Assembly: GCA_949317995.1 (NCBI GenBank)
Contig: OX439036.1
Span: forward strand, 111,561,068 to 111,625,067
Length of the DNA: 64,000 nt
Direction: 5' to 3'
Origin: Acholoe squamosa
Taxonomy: Eukaryota > Annelida > Polychaeta > Phyllodocida > Polynoidae
Below the pieces are notes generated by a model. It was not told the origin of the DNA and made no database searches. It was given only the letters and a program-made list of their open reading frames with translations. The position numbers were made by a program, and so were the translations under genes. Positions 12,497 to 25,106 of this stretch are shown here, piece after piece (positions within the stretch are counted from its first letter, which is position 1; each line of letters starts with the position of its first letter).

Positions 12497-13433
12497 ATTT
12501 ATTTTATGTTTTTAGGGGGTTTAAATAAGGAGAAATTATCAAAATCTGGTACCGTAGTTCCCCGTACGAGCGCCGGTCCGCCATTTTGAATGTTTACATG
12601 CACCCAAAACGAGGCTGCAGTGGTGGATCTGCTGCTGTGGTGGATCGACACATGTTACGCCACTGGGGGTGTGGCGATCGACGGCGCAATGCTATCTCTA
12701 CGGGAAGAAGTTATTCACATAAAATAAAATATGGCGCATGCTATCCACCTTACACAGTAACTTTATATTTGCCTCAGTTGTCGGCTGTATGGATTCTCTC
12801 AGCGTTCTATGAGAACATACAACTGTTAGTGGCAATGGAATCCCTGACTATCAAATCACCTGACAGCAAAGATACAGGAGAAGGACTAGCCTCTGATACA
12901 CCACCTAGACTATTATGTCTTCACACAGTGTGCCTGGAGATAACCAGAGTTATAAAAACCATCATTGCTCCCACAGCTATGAAACCTACTGAATGACAGG
13001 ACAATATGCCCATGCGATGGTACTTTTTGGGGACAAAAGGTTTTGTTTGTATCCTTCATTTCATGTCCAATGCAAAGCAACAACTTTTTCCCTTTCTGTA
13101 TGGGGAAAGAGTACAATGTGGCATGAAATTTATCTCTATCTCTGGGGTCACTGTTAACAATTGTTGTGTATCTGCAAAAGGGACATCCTCTCCCTATCAC
13201 CTTTTTCAGGCATGTGATCAACAGATTAACTGCTGCTGTTAATAAAGAAAACAAAATCCTTTGATGTTGAGTTGAGATTTGAAAGAAGTCAGTGATCGAG
13301 TGTAGTAGGGAAGAACACCTACAGCTAACAAGGTAACAGAAACATGGGTGATCGATGGAATAATATTTTGGCATGAATAAAAGTACCGTTATCTCCCACA
13401 TATATGGTGCATCTTATCTGTAGGGGACAATAG
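12497..13433. other. Intergenic with two overlapping doubtful open stretches
   Basis: Open stretches exist on plus (12586-12996, 136 codons) and minus (12913-13401, 162 codons). Neither resembles a family I know, and they overlap on opposite strands. The minus one contains CPFC and a basic middle but no complete zinc finger. A CpG-containing patch with CCGCCATTTTG, a YY1-like motif, lies at about 12575. I do not call a gene. Confidence 0.35.
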
Positions 13434-14250
13434 TACTCCCTGAATCAACGAGGGGGACACAAAGTTGGATCGAGACTATTTAAAAGGAGTTGGTGTGTAT
13501 TTATTTTTGGCACTCTTTTTGGAAAGTGGAGCAATAGCTTTAATTTTGATATATCCTGAGGGGCATGTTATACGTTGGGTCCACCTTATATAAGGGAGAT
13601 TATGGTGGTTCAGCACATGCAGCGATAGTCTGGATGGGGTGCCAACATTGGATATTAAAGGTGTGACAAGGAGATCTCTCCTAATCCCATAGTTTGAATG
13701 ACGTAGTTTAAGGCAATCTATTGAATCTATGAGGGATCCTGGTAAAACAGTGAACCACCATAATTGGCAATTTCAAAATAAAGATTTCACAGTTATTTCA
13801 AAGGCATTTTTTAACGGTGCACCATTCAGATGTTTTTCTCCCTTATATTGCAATTCCTGTCCATCCCTTGATACCTAAATTTAAAAAGGCAGGATCTGCA
13901 GTGGTTTATATGGCTCCTATGGAATGGGAATTGCCCCAAAGCACTAATGAAAAGTCCATATAGTCAGCAGTGCTCGGCGCCTTTACATACTAAATCCAAC
14001 CATCCTACTTAAGGCAGGAGACCGGGAGCTAAATAAGGATCATTTACTCCATCAATGCCCCATGCTTGTGATATATGTAGACATTGCAGGTTGCACCACT
14101 ATCTTATCCATGGTTAAACACATGATTTACACTATATAACACTAAGCCTCCACACAGTTTGGATCATATAGGTAGCTAGAAGACACCACAGGAAACCTTC
14201 CCTTAATATAGTCTTTGTTTGAGCGGAAACTTAGCAACAAACGTTGATGG
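13434..14250. repeat. Dispersed repeat, copy B (pair with 8722-9600)
   Basis: Same block order as copy A: an opening CCCTGAATCAACGAGGGGG, then CAGCACATGCAGCGATAG, AATGAAAAGTCCATATAG and the GGTTAAACACATGATTTAC segment. The copies are clearly diverged and differ by indels, so they are not a recent tandem duplication. Non-coding. Confidence 0.65.
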
Positions 14251-15395
14251 AAATTTCCAAAAACATCCTAAGTTCGTTTCGCGATTCCAAAATTCTATTA
14301 GTGGTTTTAACCTTTTCACTTTAAGTGGTTGCACATCTTTGAGATTTGCTTACATCATTGAGAAATGGGAGATATACTAACTGACAAAAAGGATGTTTGC
14401 CGTTGTCACATTGTCTCTGTTATAAACTGATATCTCCATGAAACAGCAAATACAATGTATATAAGGATGCCTGAGATGAATGCAAAGAAGCACTTGAGTG
14501 AAAGATTACTGAGGTTTATCTCACGATTCTGGCCTCTACCGTGCTTTTTTGGTCATAACCCTGTGCATTATTAGGGTTTAACCGAACTCTGAGACCTTTT
14601 TTTCTTCTTCAAGAAGGTGCTGGATTCAACCTGGACATGTTAAAAAATTGGAGAAGTATACAAAGTCAACGTCGCCTTACATTTCCAGTTTCCGCTTCGG
14701 TTTATAAAGAATATGTTGGTATTTGGCCTCTATGTATAGACCAGAATGGCACTGAAACATGGCGAGAATAATCCTCAGCACCATGTAGTAAAGAATAGAT
14801 AGGTTAAAAGGTCAATATCCTAACATTTCAACATAACAACTTGATTATCCACATGCCGGGCCGTGTGGCAAAGAGGCCTTGGAATATGGGCAAGAAAGCA
14901 CAGGCAACTTCCACTGTAAACATGGCGAGGATTATTTTTCTACCACTTGGCCTAACATAATCTCTTCTCCTGGCTTTATTAAGGGGTTATAAGGTAAGTT
15001 AATAATACAAAATGTAGGAATTTGTGTGATAAACGCATTAATCTATGTTATGGTTCGATATTCCACTCCTTGTCGCGTAGGTTGTAAAATATCGAACCCA
15101 TAAACCCACTCCTGCTCAGATTAATAGCTCAATATCGCACCTGCAGTCTATTCGCCATATCACACTCCATGTAGATGTAATGCAATACAACAGATATACT
15201 GTGTGTGAGTTAAAGCTGAGTCATCCTTTACACTCATGAACCTTTGCCTATGTATTATTATTATTGAAGGACAATTGTATATCATTTTAGAATGATGTAA
15301 CAAAATCACAACCTTTTATTTTCGTGGAGATCAAGGGGACTTAGAAACAGGAGACAGATATAGATTTCATTTCTGTAAAGGGCAAAAGGTGGTTA
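14251..15395. other. Intergenic, nothing recognised
   Basis: No exon, RNA gene or clear repeat boundary seen. Two phrases near 14750 and 14920 (ACATGGCGAGAATAAT and a variant) recur about 170 bp apart, hinting at an old internal duplication. Confidence 0.4.
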
Positions 15396-16293
15396 CACTG
15401 CAAAAATGGTGTTTAGATCCTAAACACAATTCTAAACATATTCTTGCAACGTTTTTGTAAACACATTATTTTCCTAAACATGTTTAGGCAAACAATGTGC
15501 TTAGCTTAAGTGTTTAGAAGTGTAGGTGTTTAGGTTAAAACTTTGTGTTTAAATATATGAATTTTTGTGTTTAGGTATTTATGAATTTTTGTGTTTAGAT
15601 GTTTAAATGATTTGATGGAGAGTTAAGGTTTGCAGACATGTATACATTAAAAAACAGAGATATATTTTGTTTGTTTTCTCATTTACTGGGGGGGGGGCAT
15701 CAGCAGGTATTTACTTGTCAAAGTCTCCAAAGATGTCAGCAACAGCTATATATATGTGTACATTTATTACACACTGCATCAGAATGAGAGACTTGAGAAA
15801 GTACAAAAGCTTGGCAGGAAGGACATTGCCTTATGTATTCCAGAATAAGATCAAATAGGTATCAGTCATGGAGTTTATTGATTATTTTATGATAATGATG
15901 GTGGCATGAGGTGAATCTAGTCAATTTTCTATTACCCTTTCTATTCACATGACATTCTATGAAATGAAACCATGATAAACATGGGATTTGGGGACATTTG
16001 TCACAACAATTGATTATAACTGTGTGCAGATAGTCCAGTCAAAGATAGTGCTGCTATCTGGTGTGGATTCAACATCCAAGTATCTAAACATATTGATGTT
16101 TAAATCTAAACACCTATTATTCAACTGTCTCAACTCTAAACATCTAAACATGTTTAGCGTAAATGTTTATGTAGTAAAAGTGTTCATTTCCTAAAATGTG
16201 TAGTCCATGAGACACCTAACTGACCTATATGTTTAGGTTCTAAACGTGTTTAGACCTAAACATGTTTAAAATCTAAACACCATTTTTGCAGTG
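15396..16293. mobile_element. CACTG-ended non-autonomous DNA transposon, copy 1
   Basis: Terminal inverted repeats CACTGCAAAAATGGTGTTTAG and its complement bound an 898-bp element flanked by TA on both sides. The interior holds about 18 copies of TGTTTAG/CTAAACA, many as the palindrome CTAAACATGTTTAG. CACTG termini with subterminal repeats recall the CMC (CACTA/Mirage/Chapaev) group, of which Mirage uses TA; this placement is tentative. No transposase. A near-identical copy lies at 46376-47265. Confidence 0.85.
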
Positions 16294-16617
16294 TAGAATT
16301 AGATTATTTTAATGCAATGTCGGTGCCTCTAGAAACTACTGAACCTTTGCAGAGGAAGGGGCCCTTAATAATCTTTAATTTTGAATTCTTATTTCCAAAC
16401 GGTATAAATTTGTCCAAGTGATGTATCCCCACATATAGTGCAGTGCTCTTCTAAACAGGTTGTATCAACATATCTAGATAGAAGAAATGCTGTATGATAA
16501 ATCACTCCCCTGCCACCTCCAGGCATTGTTATTTAATGTTAGTGATTTATCCATATTTAAATATTTCACACAATAAGGAGAGACAGTTGCCGTCCTGTTA
16601 TATATGGAAATCCTTTA

Positions 16618-16659
<42 letters not shown>

Positions 16660-17595
16660 CACACACACACAATAACTCTATATATATTCATATCGCTATA
16701 CATTGTATACCATAGTCCTGTGTGTACACTGTACACACACACACACATACTGATCATAGGGGTCGCCCTAGTCACTAACCTACCTGCCGGCTGCATCCTA
16801 CCTGTATGCTCAGACCAACATAGGCCGCCTTCACATACACTAGTATCCATTAAGACTCTGTAGAATATGCTGGAATAAATACAACTGCATTATCAACTTA
16901 CTCAAGGTCATGCCTTTTAGTCATATCATTATTAGCACATCAATATATGACAATCCCTAGGATATAATTATCATGTGCCTCTTGTCCTCTTGTCTAAAAT
17001 GAGTCCAACATTTTCTGTGTTAAAATATAAGACTAATTTTTTGCATCTTGTTTGTAAGCTCTGTTGGAGATTGCAGTAACATTGACACACCATACAAACC
17101 CATTAGTGTGTCAGTGTGCAGTTCATGATGGCAAACAAACAGAGGTAGTTTTAGTATGGCACAGCACTGTTCATTCAAAGTATGCCTGTATAGATACATT
17201 GAATGTCAAGAGAAATCTTCTCCAAAACATACAAAAAACATGTCCTAGAGGCAAAATCAGTCTGTGAATGAATGCCACTGAAAATAAGAAATAATACAGA
17301 TCTCCTATGCAAACATAATTTTTTTTTTTTTTTATTTTTTAAAGTAAATTCAATTATTTATTTGGGGAAAACTCTCACAGTTTGTTTGTTTTTACACAGT
17401 ATGTAATTTAGTAACTAATTTACTGGATGGGAGGTAAGCTTTATATTAAAGTTCTACATCAGCAAGATGAAAGGGTATTTTCATGTTCAAAACCACCTAT
17501 CCTCAACTCTTATATTATCATGATTATTAGTTTCAAATACTAGTTCAGTAGTGCTGCGTTCTCTGATTCAAGGTGTCTGATTATGTCCTGAGTTG
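16294..17595. other. Intergenic; TA microsatellite, no gene recognised
   Basis: Contains a (TA)n run at about 16618-16652 followed by a CA-rich stretch to 16745, a T-run near 17323, and no exon that I can support. Confidence 0.5.
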
Positions 17596-17824
17596 TTAAC
17601 CCTTCGAGGGCCGCTAATGTAGGGGGGCATCATGCCAATTGGTTACACCAATGAAGTGCTGGCGAGACCGCCACGATGACATCTAGGGGTGTATCAACCC
17701 CATAGGGTTGGCATGATGCATTAACGTAGCAATGGTGAGTGACTCATTGATAGGGTTGGATTCATGCATCATGAAAACCAGTAGGTATGATATATTCATG
17801 CATCAGTGGCCCTTAAAGGGTTTA
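17596..17824. mobile_element. piggyBac-like MITE
   Basis: Begins TTAACCCTTCGAGGGCCGC and ends with TGGCCCTTAAAGGG followed by TTTA, a probable changed TTAA. The interior has GCATCATGCC and AATGAAGTGCTGGCGAGAC blocks shared with the other members of this family. TTAA targets and CCCTTT ends are hallmarks of piggyBac elements. No transposase. Confidence 0.8.
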
Positions 17825-17962
17825 TCTCAAACATTTCCATCAGTTCACATCAAGTGGAAGTATAATGGCCTTTGTAGCCATACACTGAGAGTGTTCCTGA
17901 TTTATCCCGGGCTTCCCTAGCCCACTTAAAAGGGTCTACTTCTCATCTTTCCTATCCCCTCA

Positions 17963-18324
17963 GGAGGGTGTTGCTCCTATTGTAAAAAGAGCTTTGAGTA
18001 TGTGCCCTCTTTTCTAAAAAAGTCGTGCACTACTCCACCCTTCAACTTGCACTCACCACATTAGTCTGAAAAGTCACCTGCCTTGTTTAAAATAGAGAGA
18101 GCTGCACTACCAGGTACCTACTCATGTCACACGCTCTATAGTTTATTATACTGACTGACTTCTCCCAACTAGGTACCTACTCAAATCCCCCTTTTTTAGC
18201 ACCGTACTTAAATTACCACTTGTGAGCAACAAAAGGGACAAGTTATAGCTACATGAAAAGAAAGGACTGGAAATGAGGGCATTTTTAGCCAGCTCTTCCT
18301 TTTACTATGTGAGCAACACCCTCC
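17963..18324. mobile_element. MITE with GGAGGGTGTTGCTCC ends
   Basis: 362 bp with inverted ends GGAGGGTGTTGCTCCTA and GTGAGCAACACCCTCC. Interior words include GGTACCTACTCA twice and GAAAGGACTGGAAATGA. Other members lie at 20223, 27303 and 31645. The superfamily is not clear because flanking duplications are not obvious. Confidence 0.75.
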
Positions 18325-19006
18325 TGGATGTGTGTGGTGCACATATGCGCGGGCACTGACACATTCCTCTGTGAAATTGTGTAATGTCCTTCTCGCCATG
18401 AATATGACCTTAGATGTCTAAATGGCGTTAAACACCTATTACTCACTCACTCACTCAAATTATCCTCACAGCAGCATCCATTATTCATATAACAAGTAAT
18501 GTTTTTAGTGCTGGAATGAAATTTTAATGAGTAATAAAAGAAAATTAGCCATTACAACCTGGCCTGTGGGTTATCATAAAGCTTCACCGCTGACAGGGAC
18601 ATTAGTGAATGCGATAAAATAGCAGATTTATTGTACTTATTATTCCATTAACCCTTTACGGGCCAATGAAGCATTACTGCACCTTGAAGCATTATTCGAC
18701 GAGGCGGAGTCAATGGAATACTGCTTTGAGGCTATCTCGTTAAGAAATACTCAGTCGGGAGTAAATCTCATAAACCTCTGTCTATATACCCGAGGGTAAT
18801 TCCTATCAAATATCTGGCAGTTAAGACGATGGTCTATTAATGAATTGTTTTACATTCAATCTGATATAAAAACCAAAATTTGCTGCATTTACCCTGTTTA
18901 TATTATGTTGACTCATAGCAGAATACTGAGGAATACATGTATGATATTTGCATTAAGATTTAGTACTCATAGAAGCAGCACCATGTGCCTATATGATATT
19001 CAGAGG
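18325..19006. other. Intergenic with one piggyBac-like left end
   Basis: TTAACCCTTTACGGGCCAAT at 18648 matches the left end of the piggyBac-like MITEs, but no matching right end was found. Nothing coding recognised. Confidence 0.45.
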
Positions 19007-19266
19007 TTAACCCTTTAAGGGTTGTTAATGCATTAATGCATTATGCCCATTGGTTGTTATGATGCACCAATGAAGTGCTGGTGAGACTGCGCGCCAGCAC
19101 TTTATTGGAGCATCATGACAACCCTCCAGGAGTTCGTGTAATGGCCCTGCAGGGTCGCATGATATAAGAATGCAGCCCTGGTGAGTAACTCCCCAGGGCT
19201 GCATCAATACATCATGACAGACAATGGGCATGATCGTTAATGCATCAGGGGCCTTTATTAGGTTAA
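19007..19266. mobile_element. piggyBac-like MITE with intact TTAA on both sides
   Basis: 260 bp between TTAA at 19007 and TTAA at 19263. The left end reads CCCTTTAAGGG and the right end GCCTTTATTAGG. The interior carries the family blocks GTGCTGGTGAGACTGC and GCATCATGAC in inverted arrangement. Confidence 0.8.
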
Positions 19267-20222
19267 TGTGACCGATAATCCTATTGGTCAGCAACTCCAT
19301 TATTGTGCAATGATAGAGCTGCAGCTGCTAAGATTAGAGCAGCGCCATATATCTTGTAGAGTAAAAGGCCTGTCATATCTAAATTACCCTCCTTTCAGTG
19401 GTTTCAATAGATAGCATATTGCCAGCATTGTATTGGTCCCTTCCATAAATTGTTGTGATTGGAATCAATTCAACACATTGATCTAGGATTTAAAGATGGT
19501 AACTTTGCAATGGATTATCTTTATATGTAACAATGTTGATTTATTTGCTCCAAGCAGCTGCTAGGGATTTAATAGAAAAGCCACAATGAGTAATAACATT
19601 CAGGAAATAAATAGATCTGTCACCTCCAAAACAAAACTTGGTTACTCTAACTAAATAGCTTTCTGTATTGTCATGCATTGAAATGTAGGACCCATCAAGT
19701 AGTAATTGTGTAATTGTATTACCGCAACACTGAGTCAATGTGCACATCTTGGAATGAGGCAGTGGAGATCTAGTGGAGAACACTGTACCATTCTTATGCT
19801 AAGGTTGTCTACTGTAGTTCACTCATTTCCCACTAGAGGCACTTTGGTTGTGCCCATTGTTAGTAAGCCAGATATAAATCTTCCGAATATTTATGCCTAA
19901 CTTCTATCTACGCATATCACCAATTCCAGCCGGGATGATATATGATCATATTTAATCGGTTCCAACATCAATTTTATATCCTTGATATAATTGACTTAAG
20001 GTTATACTTCTGGGCCTAATCCCAAGACCCATGATGACATCTCCTCGTTTGCATAGCACAACAAAATTATCAGGAGACTGTTGCACATAAGCTAAATAGA
20101 GCACAAAGTAGGTACCCTTTCATGTTTAGTAGTCACACTCTTCTTCACCATCCACCTTGTACTCTCCACATAAGGCAGAAAGGTCACCTGCCTTGTTTAA
20201 CAATAGTGTGATTTGCACAAGC
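19267..20222. other. Intergenic, nothing coding recognised
   Basis: Contains the short dispersed repeat shared with 10340-10500 (TTGATCTAGGATTTAAAG at about 19480). No exon supported. Confidence 0.45.
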
Positions 20223-20830
20223 AGGAGCGTGTTGCTCCTATTGTAAAAAGAGCTGTGAGTATGTGCCCTCTTTTCTAAACAAGTTGTGCACTGCTTCACC
20301 ATTCAACTTGCACTCACCACATCAGTCTGAAAAGTCGCCTTCCTTGTTTAAAACAGAGAGAGCTGCACTATCAGGTACCTACTCATGTCACACACTCTAT
20401 AGTATATTATACTGACTGACTTCTCCCAACTAGGTACCTACTCAAATACCCCTTTTTAGCACCATACTTGAATGACCACTTATGAGCAATAAAAGGGACA
20501 AGTTATAGCTACATGAAAAGAAAGGACTGGAAATGAAGGCATTTTTAGCCAGCTCTTCCTTCTACTATAGGAGCAACACCCTCCAGCCTTGTTTAGAATA
20601 GAGAGAGCTGCACTATCAGGTACCTACTCATGTCACACGCTCTATAGTTTATTATACTGACTGACTTCTCCTAACTAGGTACCTACTCAAATCCCTATTT
20701 TTAAGCACCATACTTGAATGACCACTTGTGAGCAACAAAAGGGACAAGTTATAGCGACATGAAAATAAAGGACTGAAAATGAGGGCATTTTTAGCAAGCT
20801 CTTCCTTTTACTATAGGAGTAACACCCTCC
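20223..20830. mobile_element. GGAGGGTGTTGCTCC MITE with tandem partial copy
   Basis: A full unit (20223-20584) closely similar to 17963-18324 is followed directly by a second, 5'-shortened unit (20585-20830) with the same right end. The join falls at the internal CCTTGTTTA block, so the second copy starts about 118 bp into the unit. This looks like unequal exchange or gap repair within the element, not a second insertion. Confidence 0.75.
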
Positions 20831-21149
20831 CAGTATCTTACTGTGTGACTCCTTTAGTGTCCTTGTTTTGAGTAGCTTTCATCTTCATTGAAAGGTACAT
20901 GTACCTCACTGACATGAGCTCGTTTGTGCAGGTTGGAACAAAGACGGGACTGACAAGAAAGTGACTTCTTAGGCAAAAAAATACCTGTTCCCCTAGGTGC
21001 AATACCCTCCAGTAGAAACGCCCTCCTAGAACCTAGGATGAGTGCGTGCAGAACACACAGCTGCTTGATATTCCCCACCGCAGTAAAACAATTACATACA
21101 GACTAATGAATAATATTTATCCTTCTCCCTTGGATTATCAGAGTGATTG

Positions 21150-21335
21150 AATTTATCCATGCAATGAATAATTAAGGTTGCCTCCTTGCTATCTTTGCAT
21201 AATTGTTTCATTTTCTGACCTGGATAATATATGGCGTCCTCCTTGCAATTGCATTGGTAAATCAGTTTAGTGAGAACACCATGCTTATAACAAAAATCGG
21301 AATCAGCATCACAATATTCCTGTACTATAGTCTTC
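21150..21335 (-). pseudogene. Possible decayed CTLD first-half exon
   Basis: On the minus strand a stretch reads EYCDADSDFCYKHG and, about 30 residues later, LCKDSKEATLIIH. These match lectin gene 1 exon 2 ([12 protein letters not shown], then [13 protein letters not shown]) in sequence and order, but the spacing is about 15 residues longer and no second-half CTLD exon was found nearby. It is in the same orientation as both lectin genes. It may be a relic of a third lectin gene. Similarity is short, so confidence is moderate. Confidence 0.4.
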
Positions 21336-21846
21336 TGCACTCTAACAATAGTAATCACATAGACTATATTGCAGTGAAGGAGTGTATTTTCTACAATAAA
21401 GCTCCAGATACCCAGGTACACTGAATCTCTGGAAAATAAATAAGCAAATGTCCATGACCATGGGATATTTTTGCATCGCATTCACCGAGGTGAGGCTGTC
21501 AGTATTCAATGAAGCCTTTTAGGTGGAGTTGAATGCGGACAGGCCTGTCATGGCCTATGGGGCTAATTTGCTTTTAGATAAAGAAAAACTGCTCAGCTCC
21601 ATTCAAAATCCAGGATGGCGGACCCCATTGAATACAAGCATATTGTATTCCATGCCTCGAGCGAATACGGCTGTTCTAGTACTAATCTATAGTAATGATC
21701 ATATCTGCCATGACATAATGTTGGATCTCTGGCAACTTTGGAACAAGGATTTTGCCAGTGTTTGATGACATTTTTTTACATTGTCTGTAGCAGTAAGATC
21801 TTTGTGGTGTAAAACTAAACCTTTAAAGGTTATTCATCACCTGGAG

Positions 21847-22603
21847 TTAACCCTTAAGCGGCCGCTGATGCAGGAGTGCATCATGCCCGTTGGAGAACAT
21901 CATGATGCACCAATGAAGCACTGGTGAGACTGCTTGTCAGCACTTCATTGGAGCATCATGCTGAACTTCAGGGTTGATACTCCTGGAGGGTCGTCATGAT
22001 GCTCCAAAGAAGTGCTGGTAAGACTGCTCATCATTAGCAGGCTTGGGAAAAGGTAATACAATACCAACAATGGACTAGGGAAAAACGTTGGCCATATCTC
22101 CACTAATAAACCTTCATGTGGAGGAGCCTGGGCCACTGTTGTACAACTCACCACTGGTGGACACTGGCCCTCAGGAGTGCCCTTATCTCCTGGTTGCCAT
22201 AGTGATGGATGATAAGAGATTAGTGCAGGTGTTGGACCATCCTCCAACAGTGGAGGTAATGCAGGTGGGGAGATGAGGGAGGGTGTATGGAGTCAACAGA
22301 AAATGTATGATTTAAAACTATTTTGATACAGTAAATGCAGCATATCTCATCATATACACTTTTGTTTTAAATGTGTTCATACATACACCTGGATACTTCT
22401 AAGGTTTACTACTATACAGGTCTACTTCCTTGCACAAATTATTATTGCCCTGCACAAGTTGCTTTTTCTATTCTTGACCTTATAGTGTAGGAAACTCAAC
22501 CATGAATGATGGAGGATAGGCCAAGGTTTTGCCTTTCTCCTATGGAGGAGGGTTGCCACCATTTTCCAAGCTGCTGATTAGTGCATCATGACGAATGGGT
22601 TAA
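21847..22603. mobile_element. piggyBac-like MITE with extra interior
   Basis: Left end TTAACCCTTAAGCGGCCGC at 21847; probable right end ATGACGAATGGGTTAA at 22603. The first 180 bp carry the family blocks; the middle (about 22040-22560) is unlike other members and may be a captured segment or a later insertion. Boundaries of the middle part are approximate. Confidence 0.55.
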
Positions 22604-24166
22604 ATGGGGATTCACCTGGAGTCAAAGGGGGAGGGGGAAGATGTGTACAGCTATAGTAGATGGGAGTGTAGAGACTCTATGTCCATCAAAGCCCTTAAAA
22701 CACACAGGACCAAACCCACTAAGTCAAAACAACATAAATTCTGATTTTTTCCAGAAATAGACCTTTAGATATTCAAATGTTTTCTCATTAATAATATCTG
22801 TAAATACCCAGATTCAAATCCATGCATGTTTCCCCCTATGCATATTTCCAGATTAATACTCTGATTCAGATCTATAGATGACATTTTTTGGCTAAGTATG
22901 GGAAAACAATCAATTAATCAACACATCATCCACTAATGACATTTTCTCAACTGCCATCAGGACAAACCAGCAGCTGTATTCTCATACCAGTATTTGCTAC
23001 TAGTATCTAATCAAATAGCAACATAATCAATTCTAGTTTTATACATCTTGAATAATCCCCATCCAACACTTTAAAAAGTACTTGTTGAATCTACCAGGGA
23101 TCCTCGTAAGACTGAACAGTGGACCACCGTTATTATTTGCAATGAACAAGTGTAGTTTCTACAATAAGCCCCCAGTGGCGGTACGATATTACAAGAAATT
23201 TCCGAGAAAATAACGATGGATCTCTGGCACCTTTAAGACAAGGATTCCCTCATTATTTCAATGCGATTTTTTTACAGTACAGACCCAATATCATTCTCTT
23301 ACTGATATGTGCTTATGATCTCAATGATTATAAATGACTCATTTCCCTCTAAGTATGATTTCACTTTCAGTCTGGAAGATGTATCATCATTTAGGTCTGA
23401 TCAGTACAAACATAAATCTTACCAAGGAGATCATTAACAAGGCAGTAGACGTAATCCCAAGACCCATAATGAAATCTACATATTTGCATAACACAGCACA
23501 ATAATTGGCAGGACTGATCTCCCACTGTTTAGTATCAGTGCACTGTGAAAAGAGTGTCATTGAAATAACGGCAGAATCCGTGTCCCATGGTTCCGAGAGT
23601 CCAACACCTTTTTCAAAGAGATTTCTTGTACCACCGTACCACCACCTGTGGCTTCTTGTAAAGCCTACACTGGTTCATTGCTATACTATTATGGTGGTTC
23701 TCTATTCAGTTTTACAAGGATCCCTGGTAGTGTCAACAGTTGTTTTCTACAGTGTGTTTGCAGGTTACTGGGCTGCTTGATATTCACCACAGCAGCAAAA
23801 CAACCAATTAGAATCCTCATAAGTCTACTCGCCAATTGGATAGGCAGCCAATTAGTAATTATAGTTGTGCTTGATTATATACCATTTTTTCTTACATCTG
23901 AATCATACATCTGTATACTCTCCTCTGCCACTGTGCATATATCACCATGATCAAAAATCGATATTTATATTGTCCTCTTTCAAAGCGATGTTGACATGAC
24001 CATTGCAATATATGAGTCACTGTAAAAGAAACATGTTGTTGAAGTAAAGACAAGATCCAAAGTTGCTCGCGAGTTATATTTAAAGTCAAGGAGATCCCTT
24101 GTATAACTGTACTACCTCCGGGCCTATATTGTGCAAACTTCACTGTTATTCGGTTCACTGCTCAAG
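22604..24166. other. Intergenic with two copies of a dispersed 200-bp repeat
   Basis: At 23093-23290 a direct copy and at 23560-23770 an inverted copy of a dispersed family seen also at 24375, 44420, 50645, 52795 and 57225. Its hallmarks are GGGATCCTTGTAAAACTGAA, CAGTGGACCACCG and GGATCTCTGGCGACTTTGG. No gene recognised. Confidence 0.55.
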
Positions 24167-24383
24167 GGGGGCATTTCTCAAGATGGTACGACTACACCCA
24201 GGCACTACAACTTTCAATATTAAAGTGGGTGATCGTAAGTAATGCGTTATGACTGCTCTGTACGATCAGCACTAAATGTAGTGAATACATAAGGTTTGGT
24301 AGGGCAGTCGTACCAGTATAATCATTAGTGACCACTAAATGGACAGCTGTAATGGCATCAAAGTGAGACCTCTGAGAAATGAT
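24167..24383. mobile_element. MITE with GGGCATTTCTCAAGATGG end, incomplete
   Basis: Left end GGGCATTTCTCAAGATGG followed by GTGGGTGATCGTAAGTAATG and GTACGATCAGCACT, all shared with 41607-41867. The right end is reduced to TGAGAAATGA. Related copies are at 27853 and 41607. Confidence 0.65.
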
Positions 24384-24469
24384 AGTTAAATCTACCTGGC
24401 ATCTCTGTAAACTGGACAGTGAACTACTACATTAATTTTGTCATGCAAAGATCCAGTGTAATATATTCA

Positions 24470-25106
24470 ATGAAGACCCATATATAGCAGAACGGTAATA
24501 AACTCAATAACAAGGAGTATGAAGACCCATATATAGCAGTACGGTAATAAACTTAATAACAAGGAATATGAAGACCCATATATAGCAGTACGGTAATAAA
24601 CTCAATAACAAGGAATATGAAGACCCATATATAGCAGTACGGTAATAAACTCAATAACAAGGAATATGAAGACCCATATATAGCAGTACGGTAATAAACT
24701 CAATAACAAGGAATATGAAGACCCATATATAGCAGTACGGTAATAAACTCAATAACAAGGAATATGAAGACCCATATAGCAGTACGGTAATAAACTCAAT
24801 AACAAGGAATATGAAGACCCATATATAGCAGTACGGTAATAAACTCAATAACAAGGAGTATGAAGACCCATATATAGCAGAACGGTAATAAACTCAATAA
24901 CAAGGAATATGAAGACCCATATATAGCAGTACGGTAATAAACTCAATAACAAGGAATATGAAGACCCATATATAGCAGTACGGTAATAAACTCAATAACA
25001 AGGAGTATGAAGACCCATATATAGCAGTACGGTAATAAACTCAATAACAAGGAATATGAAGACCCATATATAGCAGTACGGTAATAAACTCAATAACAAG
25101 GAATAT
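24470..25106. repeat. 49-bp minisatellite, about 13 units
   Basis: Unit of 49 bp containing GAAGACCCATATATAGCAGT, ACGGTAATAAACTC and AATAACAAGGA. Units are nearly identical; one is 2 bp short, and variants (AGAACGG, GGAGTATG) recur as if by block duplication. The flanks belong to the dispersed 200-bp repeat family, whose interior (GAAG.CCC, ACAAGGAATCTCTGTGA) resembles the unit, so the array seems to have grown inside a transposon copy. Confidence 0.95.

Noticed and set aside
12586-13401. Two open stretches (136 and 162 codons) as host genes
   Set aside because: They overlap on opposite strands, resemble no known domain and show no splice or start support.
24470-25106. Regular array that could be taken for a CRISPR locus
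   Set aside because: Units follow each other without spacers, the genome is animal and no cas-like gene is present; it is a minisatellite.
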